This document shows, one piece after another, positions 42,917 through 51,982 of a stretch of 64,000 bases of DNA (position 1 is its first letter; the number at the start of each line of letters is the position of its first letter). Position numbers and translations under genes: made by a program. The notes below the pieces were generated by a model that ran no database searches, was not told the origin of the DNA, and saw only the letters and a program-made list of their open reading frames with translations. This DNA comes from Chersky-840 sp963810195. GTDB lineage: Bacteria > Actinomycetota > Acidimicrobiia > Acidimicrobiales > UBA8190. The stretch is from positions 688,455-752,454 of the forward strand of contig CAWEMO010000005.1 of the NCBI GenBank assembly GCA_963810195.1, in the 5' to 3' direction.

Positions 42917-43375
42917 TCAGCGCCCCTGCAACCTCGGCGTGAGGTCTCCGGGTCCCTCGGGCGCTTCGCCACCCGGCGGGCCCTGCTCGCTCTCCCCGTC
43001 GGGGCTCGGCGGTGACATCGCCGTGAGGAGCCCGATCTCCTGGACCAGTGCGGTCTGCTTGGCCGACAGGCGGTCGACGCTGAGCGACAGCTGGAACACC
43101 AGGACGAGGAGGAACAACACGGCGAGCAGCAGCACGAAGGCGGGCGAGTAGGCGATGCCCACCAGGTCCGAGACGCGGGTCAGCAGACCGGTCGGGAGCG
43201 AGACGCTCACGACAACCATGACGACGCTCACCAGCAACCAGAGCAGGGCCGTGTGCTCCCGGAGCCGCTGGCGGCGCATGGCGAAGATCGACACGACGAG
43301 GAAGCCCGCGCTCAGCACCATGGACAGGACGAACGCCTTGATGCTCAGGACCACCGACAGCAGGGACAGACTCAC
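42917..43375 (-). CDS. DUF2304 membrane protein
   Basis: A 152-residue protein with about three to four hydrophobic segments (SMVLSAGFLVVSIFAMRRQR, LLWLLVSVVMVVVSVSL, PAFVLLLAVLFLLVLVFQLS) and a short Pro/Gly-rich cytosolic tail. The R-R-Q-R-L-R-E turn after the first pair and the LSVDRLSAKQTALVQEI coiled end are typical of DUF2304 proteins that accompany GT2 polyprenyl-phosphate sugar transferases. GTG at 43375 overlaps the GT2 stop (GTGA), with GGAGG before it, so the pair is coupled. Confidence 0.85.
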   Translation of the reverse strand: MSLSLLSVVLSIKAFVLSMVLSAGFLVVSIFAMRRQRLREHTALLWLLVSVVMVVVSVSLPTGLLTRVSDLVGIAYSPAFVLLLAVLFLLVLVFQLSLSVDRLSAKQTALVQEIGLLTAMSPPSPDGESEQGPPGGEAPEGPGDLTPRLQGR

Positions 43376-44319
43376 GTGGCCTCCTTCTCCGTTGGCCTTT
43401 GCTCGTTGAGGGTACCGACCAGAAGAGCGACCGTGACCCGTGCCATGTAGTAGGCGGAGCGGAAACCGGTGATGCTGGACTGCCCGTGCCCGCGCGGGGA
43501 CATCCGCACGGGCACCTCCTCCAGGCGCAGTCCGTTGCGGCTGGCCAGGACGAGGGACTCGACCTCGGGGAAGTCCGTGGGGTAGGTCCGGGCGAAGAGC
43601 TCGATGCCCTCGACGCCCACCGCCCGGAAGCCCGACGTCGTGTCGGTGAAGGTGGCACCGGTCCTCCAACCGACCAGCCTGGCCAGGAAGCGCATGGCGA
43701 CCCGGCGGCCCTTGGTCGCCGCGTAGTCCCCCCGGCCGAGCCACCGGGAACCGACGGTCATCTCCGCCCGCCCCTCGTGGATCGGGGCCAGCAGCCGTTC
43801 GATCTCGGACGGGTCGTGCTGGTCGTCGCCGTCGACCTGGATGGCGATGTCGAACCCGTTGCGCAGCGCGTAGCGATAGCCGACCTGGACGGCGCCACCG
43901 ATGCCGAGGTTCACGGGCAGGCTGATGACCGTGGCCCCCGCCCGCAGGGCGCGCCGTGCCGTGTCGTCCTGGGAGCCGTCGTTCACGACGATGACGTGGG
44001 CGTCGGGAAGCGAGAGGCAGAGGCGTTCGACGACTCGGGCGATGGAACGGGACTCGTTGAAGGCCGGGACGACGACGCAGATCCGGGAATGGCGGACCTG
44101 GGGCGCCCCGGCCGCAGAGTCGTCCGTGTCCGCCTCGGGGAGCTGCCGTGAGGCCGGTTCCGGCTCCGGGGGCTTGTGCTCGGCCGGCTTCTTCGGGGTC
44201 GGGACCGTCTCGACCGTCCCGCCTGTGGTGCTCGGGGCGGACCGGCCCACGCGCACCGACGACCGGGTTCGGGCCGGGCTGGCAGACGCCGAAAGACGCT
44301 CGTTCTCGCCAGGCGACAC
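43372..44319 (-). CDS. Family 2 glycosyltransferase (polyprenyl-phosphate hexosyltransferase type)
   Basis: A 315-residue GT2 enzyme. After a 75-residue Ser/Pro/Glu-rich leader, the domain begins ICVVVPAFNESRSIARVVERL and contains VIVVNDGSQDDTA, PVNLGIGGAVQVGYRYAL and IAIQVDGDDQHDP (D-x-D). FTDTTSGFRAVGVEGIELFA and a C-terminal helix without clear transmembrane segments are as in Dpm1-like enzymes. It probably makes a polyprenyl-P-sugar with its coupled DUF2304 partner. The start is GTG at 44319, preceded by AGGGGGAGCG. Confidence 0.88.
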   Translation of the reverse strand: MSPGENERLSASASPARTRSSVRVGRSAPSTTGGTVETVPTPKKPAEHKPPEPEPASRQLPEADTDDSAAGAPQVRHSRICVVVPAFNESRSIARVVERLCLSLPDAHVIVVNDGSQDDTARRALRAGATVISLPVNLGIGGAVQVGYRYALRNGFDIAIQVDGDDQHDPSEIERLLAPIHEGRAEMTVGSRWLGRGDYAATKGRRVAMRFLARLVGWRTGATFTDTTSGFRAVGVEGIELFARTYPTDFPEVESLVLASRNGLRLEEVPVRMSPRGHGQSSITGFRSAYYMARVTVALLVGTLNEQRPTEKEAT

Positions 44320-44526
44320 CGCTCCCCCTTAGAGCGCACACACTCTGGGTCAAGGGTAGTCGTCACGTGCGCATTTCGGGAAGTTGTCGGGCCCGCATCG
44401 TGCCCGAGCCGTACCCGGTCGGCCCGGAGCTCGTGCCGTGACACCGACCGCGAAAGTGCAGCTCTCGGGGCTCGTTCGGAGCACCCCGTGCTAATCTGAG
44501 GTCTCTTGGGGGGGAATGAAGACGTC

Positions 44527-45579
44527 ATGGCGACACCTTGTTCATACCCGAAACTCGGTATCGTCATCGTCGCCTACGGCAATCACGATCAGGAAATATC
44601 CAGAATGCTGGACCTGGTCGAACAAGAAAAGCGGGTGGGCGACCAGGTTGTCCTGGTCGACAACCACCCCGACCTCCGGTGCTCGAAGATCGCCGAGGAC
44701 CACCCCGGCGTCGACCACGTCCTGCGCCCGGGCAACATCGGTTTCGGCGCCGGGTGCAACTTGGGTGCGGAGTCGCTCGGTGACGACGTCGACGTCTTGC
44801 TCTTCCTCAACCCTGACGCATTCCCCAAGCCCGGATCGATCGACGTCCTGCGGGACGCTTCGACCAAGGGTTGGGCCGCATGGATGGGTCTGGTGCTCCT
44901 GCCCGACGGCCGGGTGAATTGCGCCGGGAACGTCGTGCACGTCTCGGGGCTCGCCTGGTGTGCGGGATACGCCGAGCCTGCCGACCGGTACTCGTCGGAG
45001 GAAGAGATCTCCTGTCTTTCCGGGGCGGATCTCGCCGTCGACCGTAAGGTGTGGGAAGAAATCGGCGGCTTCGCCGCCGAGTACTTCCTGTACTACGAGG
45101 ACATCGACCTGTTCTTCCGTCTGCAGATGAAGGGGTACAAGACCGGGATCGTGCCGAAGTCGCACATCGAGCACGACTACGACTTCCAGAAGAACGACCG
45201 CAAGTGGTTCTACCTGGAGCGCAACCGGTACCTGTTCATCATCCGGACGTGGCCCTCGAGCGTCATCGTGGTCCTGGCCCCGTTGCTCCTCGCCGTCGAG
45301 GTTGCGCTGTGGCTCATCAGCCTCGTGCAGGGGCGCTTCTGGTTGAAGGTCCGTTCCAGCCTGGCGTTCGTGAAGGTCGTGCCCTTCGCCCTCCGCTCCC
45401 GACGCGAGCTCCAAGCGAGCCGGGTGATAGGGCCGCTGGAGTTCCTCGACATGCTGGCTTATCGGATCGACACCCCGCTGATAGATGCATTCGCACGACA
45501 CCGATTTGTCGATGCCGTGCTAGGCGCATACTACAAATACGCCCGCACGTTGTTGGCGGCGTTCGTCCACGCCCGGTGA
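44527..45579 (+). CDS. Family 2 glycosyltransferase with C-terminal membrane segment (rhamnosyltransferase-like)
   Basis: A 350-residue GT2: LGIVIVAYGNHDQEISRMLD, VVLVDNHPDLRC, RPGNIGFGAGCNLGAESL and FLNPDAFPKPGSIDVL. The acceptor part has SGADLAVDRKVWEEIGGF and YEDIDLFFRLQMKGYKTGIV, typical of rhamnosyl- and galactofuranosyl-transferases. A hydrophobic stretch (about residues 242-263, VIVVLAPLLLAVEVALWLIS) anchors it at the membrane. I chose ATG 44527; a poly-G run upstream makes the site imprecise. It diverges from the GT2-DUF2304 pair. Confidence 0.85.
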   Translation: MATPCSYPKLGIVIVAYGNHDQEISRMLDLVEQEKRVGDQVVLVDNHPDLRCSKIAEDHPGVDHVLRPGNIGFGAGCNLGAESLGDDVDVLLFLNPDAFPKPGSIDVLRDASTKGWAAWMGLVLLPDGRVNCAGNVVHVSGLAWCAGYAEPADRYSSEEEISCLSGADLAVDRKVWEEIGGFAAEYFLYYEDIDLFFRLQMKGYKTGIVPKSHIEHDYDFQKNDRKWFYLERNRYLFIIRTWPSSVIVVLAPLLLAVEVALWLISLVQGRFWLKVRSSLAFVKVVPFALRSRRELQASRVIGPLEFLDMLAYRIDTPLIDAFARHRFVDAVLGAYYKYARTLLAAFVHAR

Positions 45580-45587
45580 CGCGACGT

Positions 45588-47619
45588 TCAGGTGCTCCCT
45601 GCGGTCGTCCGCGTGTAGATGTATGTGGGGCTGCCGTCGAACGTCGTCTTCGTGTCGAGCTGGAGGCACGAGCCGGTCAGCGGCGAGGTGTCGAGCACGA
45701 AGCCGACGCCGAGTCTCCCGGCGGCCGCGCCGCACGGGTCGATGACGATCTGCACGGACGGCGCGGAAGGTCCCGATCACGGTGACCTGGATGGGTGCGC
45801 CACTCGCACCGGGGACGAATTTCAGGTTGGCATATCGATTCCACACGCGGGGGTGTTTCGGTTCGAGGATTCTCCACGCCTTGGCGTTGGGGTAGACGCT
45901 CGGGGCGCTCAGGGTGTGCAGGCCCGATGCGACGAGGACCGTATTGAAAGCGAAGTTGGCGTAGCTCAACCATGCGCGATGCGTCGCGTCCGGGGGCTTG
46001 GACGCCACGCGGTCGAAGGTGGCCAGGATGGGGGATGAGGTCAGCGGCCCGAGGCCCTGGTAGAGGGGGTTGACCGGGAGGGCGATGGCGGCGCCCAAGA
46101 CCACCACGGCCAGGCCGCCCCAGAGGACCTTGCGGGCGCAGAGCAAACCGACGACCACCGCGGCTGCGGCGCTCATGATCCCGGCGTCGAAGAGGCTCAG
46201 GTGCAGTCCACGTACCGTGTGGCTCAGGTTGCGCCCGGCCCAGAAGTACATGCCGAACGCGAGGCCGGCACACATGACCGCCCCCGTGAGCAGTCGCCGT
46301 TGTCGGTCTTCGGGAGCGGGAGATCCCTCTTCTTGCGTGTCGGGGTGGGGGGCGTCTTCGTGCTCGAACTCGGCGGCACAGAAGAGCGCCATGAGGAGGA
46401 TGCCGGCCAGCCCGACCCCGAGGATGGCGCGCCTGGCCTCCACCCGGTCGAGGAGGAGGATGGACGCCAGGACGGGGGGGAGGCTGATCAGGTACCAGGT
46501 CGTGAGGGTGACGAAGGCCGCCGCCGTCCCCACCAGGAGCAGTCTCCACCGACTCGCCAGCGCTCTGAGGCGCACGCGCTGGATCTGCAGAAGGGCGAAC
46601 GGGCCGAGCAGGATGAACGACGAGATCTCCGACTGGTTCAACGTGAAGGGCAGAGATGTCCCATGTTGCGCGAGGTTCAGCCCGAACGGTGCCGAGAAGA
46701 GCTGAAGGAGCGAGGTGCCACCTCCACTGACCCGACGGTGCCCGGGGTACACCGTGCCGTCGATGGCCACGATGGTGGAGCGCGTATGGAGGTAGTAGAT
46801 CCCGAGCGTCCCTCCGATCACGATCGCCAATCCTGCGACGTCGATGACCAGACGCCGCGCCGTCAACCCGAGCTCGTGCCAGCGGCCGGCGACGTAACAC
46901 ACGCCCACGACGCCGACCACGAGCGCGGTGGGGATCTGAAACGGTGGGTAGAACAGGAGTGTGAAGCCGATCGCCGAGTACGCCGAGAGCGCCAACCAGG
47001 CCACCCGACGGCCGGTCGACGACGCACGCAGCGAGTAGAGGAAGGCTCCCACCGACACCATTGCCATACCGACGGTGTCCAAGCTGCTCGGCACGTACCA
47101 CCATTGGAAGAAGGGTGACAGCCACAGGGCGAGGCTGAAGACGACCGCGATGTCGACCCGGTCCGTCAGTGCCAGGAGCAGGAGGTATGCACCGAGGAGC
47201 AGGACGAGCGACATCATCCACCACCGCGCCGCGAATCCGTGCTCGAGGTCGAGCACCAGGACCGGCAGGTCCCAGGGCTTGAAGAGCGTCGACCAGTCGG
47301 TGCTGGGGATGTCCGGGAGGACCGTCACGGTGTGGTCGCCGATGCTGTCATCGGAGACCGAGGAAAACCCGTGGTGGCTCTGCGCCACCAGCAACGGAGT
47401 GGCGACCTGCCACTCGTCACTACGAATGGCGCGCGGCGTTCCGGCTACGAGGGCGGGGTCGGCTTTCCCGTAGATCGCATTGATTACTCCGACCGAGGTG
47501 CCCGACCACCCCGCTGCGCTCAGGCCGATCGTCACCACCACCAGCAGAGCCGGGTACAGCCAGATGGTGAGCCGCCTCTGGCCCGTGGATCGCGGAGTTG
47601 CGTCCTTCGTGGTCACCAC
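45588..47619 (-). CDS. Large multi-spanning membrane protein (DUF7657-type), frameshift near the C-terminus
   Basis: About 675 residues with around 12 hydrophobic helices. The extracytoplasmic loop after helix 1 holds GTPRAIRSDEWQVATPLLVA, the hallmark of a group of GT-C-like actinobacterial membrane proteins found in glycan loci. FWQWWYVP-like SPFFQWWYVPSSL and NQSEISSFILLGPFALLQ follow. Near 45760 the frame breaks: shifting restores SVQIVIDPCGAAAGRLGVGF and TGSCLQLDTKTTFDGSPTYI, with a stop at 45588. The start is uncertain (GTG 47619 or 47616, or TTG 47682). A glycosyl- or other polyprenyl-linked transfer role is likely but unproven. Confidence 0.75.
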
Positions 47620-47962
47620 CGTTCGGGACCGGGGAATCTCATCTCGGTCGTGTCGTCCGTCGGGCCACAGAGCACGACACAATAGTGGAACGTCGCCATT
47701 TCGAGACCCTTCTCCACCTGGCCCACCGACATGGTGCGAGCGCCTCCGGGGGGAAGCACAGCACTGTAGTTTCTTGGTTTTAGGAAGTGAGCTATTGACA
47801 CCGGTGCGGCGTCACCGCTACTGCCCGAGATACGGGGGGACATCGGGGCGTTGTCGTGCACTCCTCACAATGCGGGTGAGCAAGCCGGCTCTCAGTGGAG
47901 CTCGGCTCATTGCTATGTGGGGGCGCGGGCATATTGCGCACCCAGGCGGCGGGCTCGTCAGC
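47620..47962. other. Intergenic stretch between divergent genes
   Basis: About 340 nt with no convincing gene on either strand. It includes the likely promoters of the DUF7657-type gene (minus) and the secreted protein gene (plus). A TTGACA hexamer at 47795-47800 has no good -10 partner at the usual distance. No repeat or strong hairpin is seen. Confidence 0.5.
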
Positions 47963-48709
47963 ATGAGATTCCTCGGCACGAGGTTCGGGCCATTCGTCGC
48001 CGTCGTCTTGACGGTCGTCGTCGTGGGCGGAGCAGTCGCGGTCGCCGTCCCCGGTCGCTCGCACCTGTCGTCGGCGGCACAGGTGACCCAGTGTTCCGAC
48101 GACCTCAAGGCCTGGATCTACACCGCGGGGAGGTATCGCCGCCTCCACATCGAGCTCACGTTTCCTGCCGAGTTCGGGCCGGCAACGGGGGTGACGAGTT
48201 GGATCGATCGCCGTGCCGCGCTCAAAGCTCCGGTCACCGAGCAACAACGACGGGCGAACAAGGCGGTCCCCAACGTCAGGCACGAGTGCAGCTCCCTGGT
48301 CTCGAAGGGGGTCGACGTCGCCCAGTTCCCCCCGCCCTATGCGGTTTCGAGCCCGAAGAGCCGGAGCACGTCGGTCAAGGGATACCCCCAGGTCATCGCC
48401 CCGGGACCGGTAGGAGATCCGGCGAGACCGCCGGGCCCGAACGTCTGTGCCCTGGCCCTGTGGCCGCGGTCGGGGCGCCGAGATTGGCGGTCCGGCCGGG
48501 CCCCTGGTGCCCGGGCGCGAATGCCCTCGTGGAAGAGCGGTATTCGTGGGAAAATAGAGCCCGGAGTGGGCTCGTGGTTCAATGTGTGGCTGGTGGAGAC
48601 GGGGGTGGGGGGACCAGATGGACGTGGGCGAGAAGAAAATCGGCATCCTGATCGTGGCGTACAACGCCGCCAGCACCCTGGCGGCGGTCCTGGACCGCAT
48701 ACCCCCTGA
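47963..48709 (+). CDS. Secreted or membrane-anchored hypothetical protein
   Basis: An open frame of 248 residues starting MRFLGTRFGPFVAVVLTVVV, a clear signal peptide or N-terminal anchor. The middle (CSDDLKAWIYTAGRYRRLHI, then ELTFPAEFGPATGVTSWIDR) contains two cysteines and looks coding. The last third is Arg/Gly/Pro rich and runs 92 nt into the next gene in another frame, so the true stop is probably missed through an indel, or the C-terminus is spurious. No domain is recognised. Confidence 0.45.
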   Translation: MRFLGTRFGPFVAVVLTVVVVGGAVAVAVPGRSHLSSAAQVTQCSDDLKAWIYTAGRYRRLHIELTFPAEFGPATGVTSWIDRRAALKAPVTEQQRRANKAVPNVRHECSSLVSKGVDVAQFPPPYAVSSPKSRSTSVKGYPQVIAPGPVGDPARPPGPNVCALALWPRSGRRDWRSGRAPGARARMPSWKSGIRGKIEPGVGSWFNVWLVETGVGGPDGRGREENRHPDRGVQRRQHPGGGPGPHTP

Positions 48710-50054
48710 CTTCCGTCCCCGCATCAGCGAGGTGATCGTCAGCGACGACCACAGCCAGGACGCCACCTATCTCGTGGGCCTTGGTTACCAGCAGACCTCG
48801 GACCTTCCGATCACGCTGATCCGCCAGCCGCGCAACCTCGGCTATGGCGGCAATCAGAAGGCCGGATACCAGGTGGCGATCGACCACGGGCTCGACATCA
48901 TCGTGATGCTGCACGGCGACGGCCAATACGCCCCCGAGTGCCTGCCCGATCTCGTGGCCCCGCTCCTCAGCGACGAGGCGGAAGCGGTCTTCGGCTCGCG
49001 CATCATGATCAAGGGGGCGGCGCGCAAAGGTGGCATGCCCATGTACAAGTACGTGGGCAACCGCATCCTGACCAGGTTCGAGAACGCAGCCCTCGGAACC
49101 GACCTGACGGAGTTCCACTCCGGGTACCGCGCCTACAGCGTCGAGGCCCTGAAGCAGATCCCCTTCGAACAGAACTCCGACGGATTCAACTTCGACACTC
49201 AGATCATCATCCAGCTCCACGACGCCGGGAAGCACATCGTCGAGGTTCCCATCCCTACGTACTACGGCGACGAGATCTGCTATGTCGCCGGCGTCCGTTA
49301 CGCAGCGGATGTCACCAAGGACGTGGTTGCGTACCGGCTCGGAAAGGCGGGATTCGGCGACGGCTCCAGGGTTGCGCTGAACGAGGAGTACAAGCTCAAG
49401 GACAGCGACGACAGCTCACACGGTCGGATCCTCGCGCTCCTGGGATCGCGCCCTCCGGGGAAGATCCTCGACCTCGGTTGCTCGTCCGGCGCGCTGGCCG
49501 AGCGCCTTCGACTTGCCGGTCACCACGTCACCGGTGTGGACATGTTCGAGCTCGAAGGCGTCCACGAACGCGTCGGCGTGTTCGTGAAGGCCGACCTCGA
49601 CCAGGGGATTCCGGCCGAGGTCGGCAGCGACTTCGACATCGTCCTTGCCGCCGATGTGCTCGAGCACGTGCGCCAACCCCAGCAGTTGCTGGGGGAGATG
49701 CGGTCACTGCTTCGGAGTGAAGGCATCGCCGTCGTGTGCGTGCCCAACGTGGCCCACTGGTATCCGCGCTTCCGCTCGCTTCTCGGCGCCTTCGACTACG
49801 ACCAGCGCGGGATTCTCGACCGCACCCACCTGCGGTTCTTCACCCGTCGCAGCATCCGCCGCCTGGTGGAGCGTGAGGGGTTCAAGGTCCGCCGGCTCGA
49901 GCCTGTCGGCCTCCCCCTCGATGCGCTCGAGATCAAGGGGACGGGGGGAAGATGGCTGCGGGCCATCGATCACCTGTTCCTGACGATCTGGCCGACGATG
50001 TTCGCCTACCAGTTCATCCTGGAGCTCACGCCCGACACCTCCGACCGGCGCTGA
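48618..50054 (+). CDS. GT2 glycosyltransferase fused to a SAM-dependent methyltransferase
   Basis: A 478-residue bifunctional protein. Residues 5-240 form a GT2 domain: IGILIVAYNAASTLAAVLDR, EVIVSDDHSQDATY, GYGGNQKAGYQVAIDHGLDI, VMLHGDGQYAPE (D-x-D-like) and FHSGYRAYSVEALKQIPF. Residues about 285-440 form a class I methyltransferase: ILDLGCSSGALAERLRLAG, DIVLAADVLEHVRQPQQLL and VCVPNVAHWYPRFRSLLG, then GILDRTHLRFFTRRS. It may add and methylate a sugar on the same glycan. The start at 48618 (MDVGEKK) gives the normal GT2 N-terminus. The methyltransferase domain resembles the separate one at 58266-59187. Confidence 0.88.
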   Translation: MDVGEKKIGILIVAYNAASTLAAVLDRIPPDFRPRISEVIVSDDHSQDATYLVGLGYQQTSDLPITLIRQPRNLGYGGNQKAGYQVAIDHGLDIIVMLHGDGQYAPECLPDLVAPLLSDEAEAVFGSRIMIKGAARKGGMPMYKYVGNRILTRFENAALGTDLTEFHSGYRAYSVEALKQIPFEQNSDGFNFDTQIIIQLHDAGKHIVEVPIPTYYGDEICYVAGVRYAADVTKDVVAYRLGKAGFGDGSRVALNEEYKLKDSDDSSHGRILALLGSRPPGKILDLGCSSGALAERLRLAGHHVTGVDMFELEGVHERVGVFVKADLDQGIPAEVGSDFDIVLAADVLEHVRQPQQLLGEMRSLLRSEGIAVVCVPNVAHWYPRFRSLLGAFDYDQRGILDRTHLRFFTRRSIRRLVEREGFKVRRLEPVGLPLDALEIKGTGGRWLRAIDHLFLTIWPTMFAYQFILELTPDTSDRR

Positions 50055-50727
50055 CCGAATCGGCGTCGAACGCCTCAGCCCTCTGCGGCAAGGCCCACCC
50101 GCGGGGGCAAAATCACTGAATCATTTGAGCCGCGGTTCTTCCTCATCACTTGACCCCTGAGGTCGCGGTGCCTGACTCCGTAAGACGATCAACGTTTGGT
50201 CGCCGTGTCCGATCACGTATCACGACGTCGCGAATAACCTGGTCATTGCCTATGTGTGGTAGGGCGATCAACGTCGTAGCGTGTCGCGGAACGGGATGGG
50301 ACGCGATTGTTGGCTCGCGTGTTGGCTTTCCGTTGAGCAGAAGCAGGGCTTCGAGGGAATCTTCGGGGCTCGAGATCGAGGTGCCTCCCTATGTTAGAGA
50401 ACCACATCGTTGAAATTCGGCTCTCCCGGCATCGATGTGGGTGCCCGTGACGAGCCGGCGAGCACGGAGCCCTTGTAATCAAAGGGGTTTCGGCGTGGGT
50501 GTAGGTGGTGGCAGCCGGCTCCAAGTCGACGTCAAGGCCGTCCGTTTCGCTCCGGCTCCTTCGGGACGGCCCTCCGGACCGGCCTTGACCCCGCCACGCC
50601 GGCTGCGGTGAGGCTCAGGCAGGCTGACACAGCCTGCCGTCGACGACAACGAGATGCTCGATCGGTGTGACACGCCCGGGGGTTCTACCGTCGGTGCTGA
50701 AACCAATCCGAAAGGAGCTGGCCCCCG
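50055..50727. other. Gene-poor stretch upstream of the ISL3-type transposase
   Basis: About 670 nt with no supported gene on either strand. It separates the GT2-methyltransferase from the decayed ISL3 transposase, and the IS left end should lie somewhere here, but I could not identify terminal repeats. Near its end is an imperfect inverted repeat (50511-50606). The first 350 nt look less GC-rich than the flanking core genes. Confidence 0.55.
50511..50606. repeat. Long imperfect inverted repeat
   Basis: Three matching blocks: GCAGCCGGC (50511-50519) with GCCGGCTGC (50598-50606), GTCAAGGCC (50531-50539) with GGCCTTGAC (50581-50589), and GTCCG (50540-50544) with CGGAC (50575-50579). The loop is about 30 nt. 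It lies 120 nt before the transposase start. It could be an IS-end structure, an attenuator protecting the transposase from read-in, or an unrelated RNA hairpin. Confidence 0.75.
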
Positions 50728-51982
50728 GTGCGCGTCACCACCGCGTTCTCTCGCCTCCTGCGCCTGCCCGGTATCTGGGTGCGCGAAATGGCCTTCCTCC
50801 CCGACACGGTGGCGGTCACCGTCGCCCCGCGCCGCCTGCACCTGGTGTGTCCGGAGTGCTCGTTCACGACCCGCTCCTGCCAGGACACGAGGCGCGTGGA
50901 CTCGGTCTGGCGCCATCTCGATCTCGGGGTCTTCAATCTCGAGGTGCGAGCCCGGCTGGGGCGCCTGCGCTGCCCTGTCCACTCGGTTCGGGTGGAAGGC
51001 GTCCCCTTCGCCCGATCAGGAGCACACTTCACCCGCGACTTCGAGGACCTGGTCGGGTTCGTCGCCACGACGACGGACAAGACCGCCATCGGCCGCCTCC
51101 TGCGCGTCGACTGGGACACCGTGGGACGGATGATCGCCCGGGTGATGGAGACGGCCTCGACCCCAGGCCGCCTCGAGGAGCTGTTCGAGATCGGCGTCGA
51201 CGAGGTCAGCTGGCGCAAGCGCCACAAGTACCTGACGCTCGTCTCGGACCACCAGAGCCGCAAGGTCGTCTGGGGCAAGGAAGGCCGAGATACCGCCACT
51301 CTGGACTGCTTCTTCTCCGAGCTCGGGCCAGCAGCGCGCCGAGAGTCACGGCGGTCTCGATGGACATGTCTGCCGGCTACGCCAAGTCGGTCAAGAAGGA
51401 GGGGCATGCCACCAAGGCGATCATCTGCTACGACCCTTTCCACGTCGTCGCCCTCGGCACCAAAGCCCTCGACACCGTGAGGCGCCAGCAGTGGCAGGAG
51501 ATGCGCGGGCCGACGAGACTGCGGCCAAGCGGTTCAAGGGGGCGACGGTGGTGCTTGCTCAAGAACCCCGAGCACCTGGACGAGGACCAGGCGGCCACCC
51601 TGCGCAAGCTCCGGCGCCAGGGCGGGGACCTCTGGCGTGCCTACTCCTTGAAGGAGGCCCTGCGGGCCGTCTTTGCCGGAGACCTCGACGAGGCCGAGGT
51701 CGCCTACTTGCTCGACCGGTTCTGCTCACGCGCATCGCGAAGCGGTCTCAAGCCCTTCGTCAGCCTGGCTCAGACCATCCGCAAGCACCGGGCGGGCATC
51801 TTGGCAGCCGTGCGTCTTGGGCGTGAACAACGCCCGCCACGAGTCGCTTAACCGGCGGGTGCGGCATGATCATCAACCGCGCCTACGGCTTCCACTCTGC
51901 CGGGCCGCGCTCGGCGCTCATCATGCTCACCGTGGGCCCGATCACCCACGTCCTACCCCACGAGCGAACAGGCATTCCCTAG
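50728..51982 (+). pseudogene. ISL3-family transposase, multiply frameshifted
   Basis: Collected over frames, the product is a complete ISL3 transposase: a Cys zinc-finger N-terminus (LVCPECSFTTRSCQD, LRCPVHSV), IGVDEVSWRKRHKYLTLVSD with the first catalytic Asp, VTAVSMDMSAGYAKSVKKEG and ICYDPFHVVALGTKALD with the second, LLKNPEHLDEDQ, and NNARHESLNRRVR with the catalytic Glu. I place indels near 51331, 51510, 51545, 51821 and 51871, ending at TAG 51980-51982. GTG start with AAAGGAG. Five indels in about 550 bp far exceed the rate elsewhere, so this element is probably inactive. Confidence 0.88.

Noticed and set aside
47795..47823. A promoter upstream of the secreted hypothetical gene
   Set aside because: TTGACA is present but the sequence 17 nt downstream (CTACTG) is not a usable -10 hexamer.
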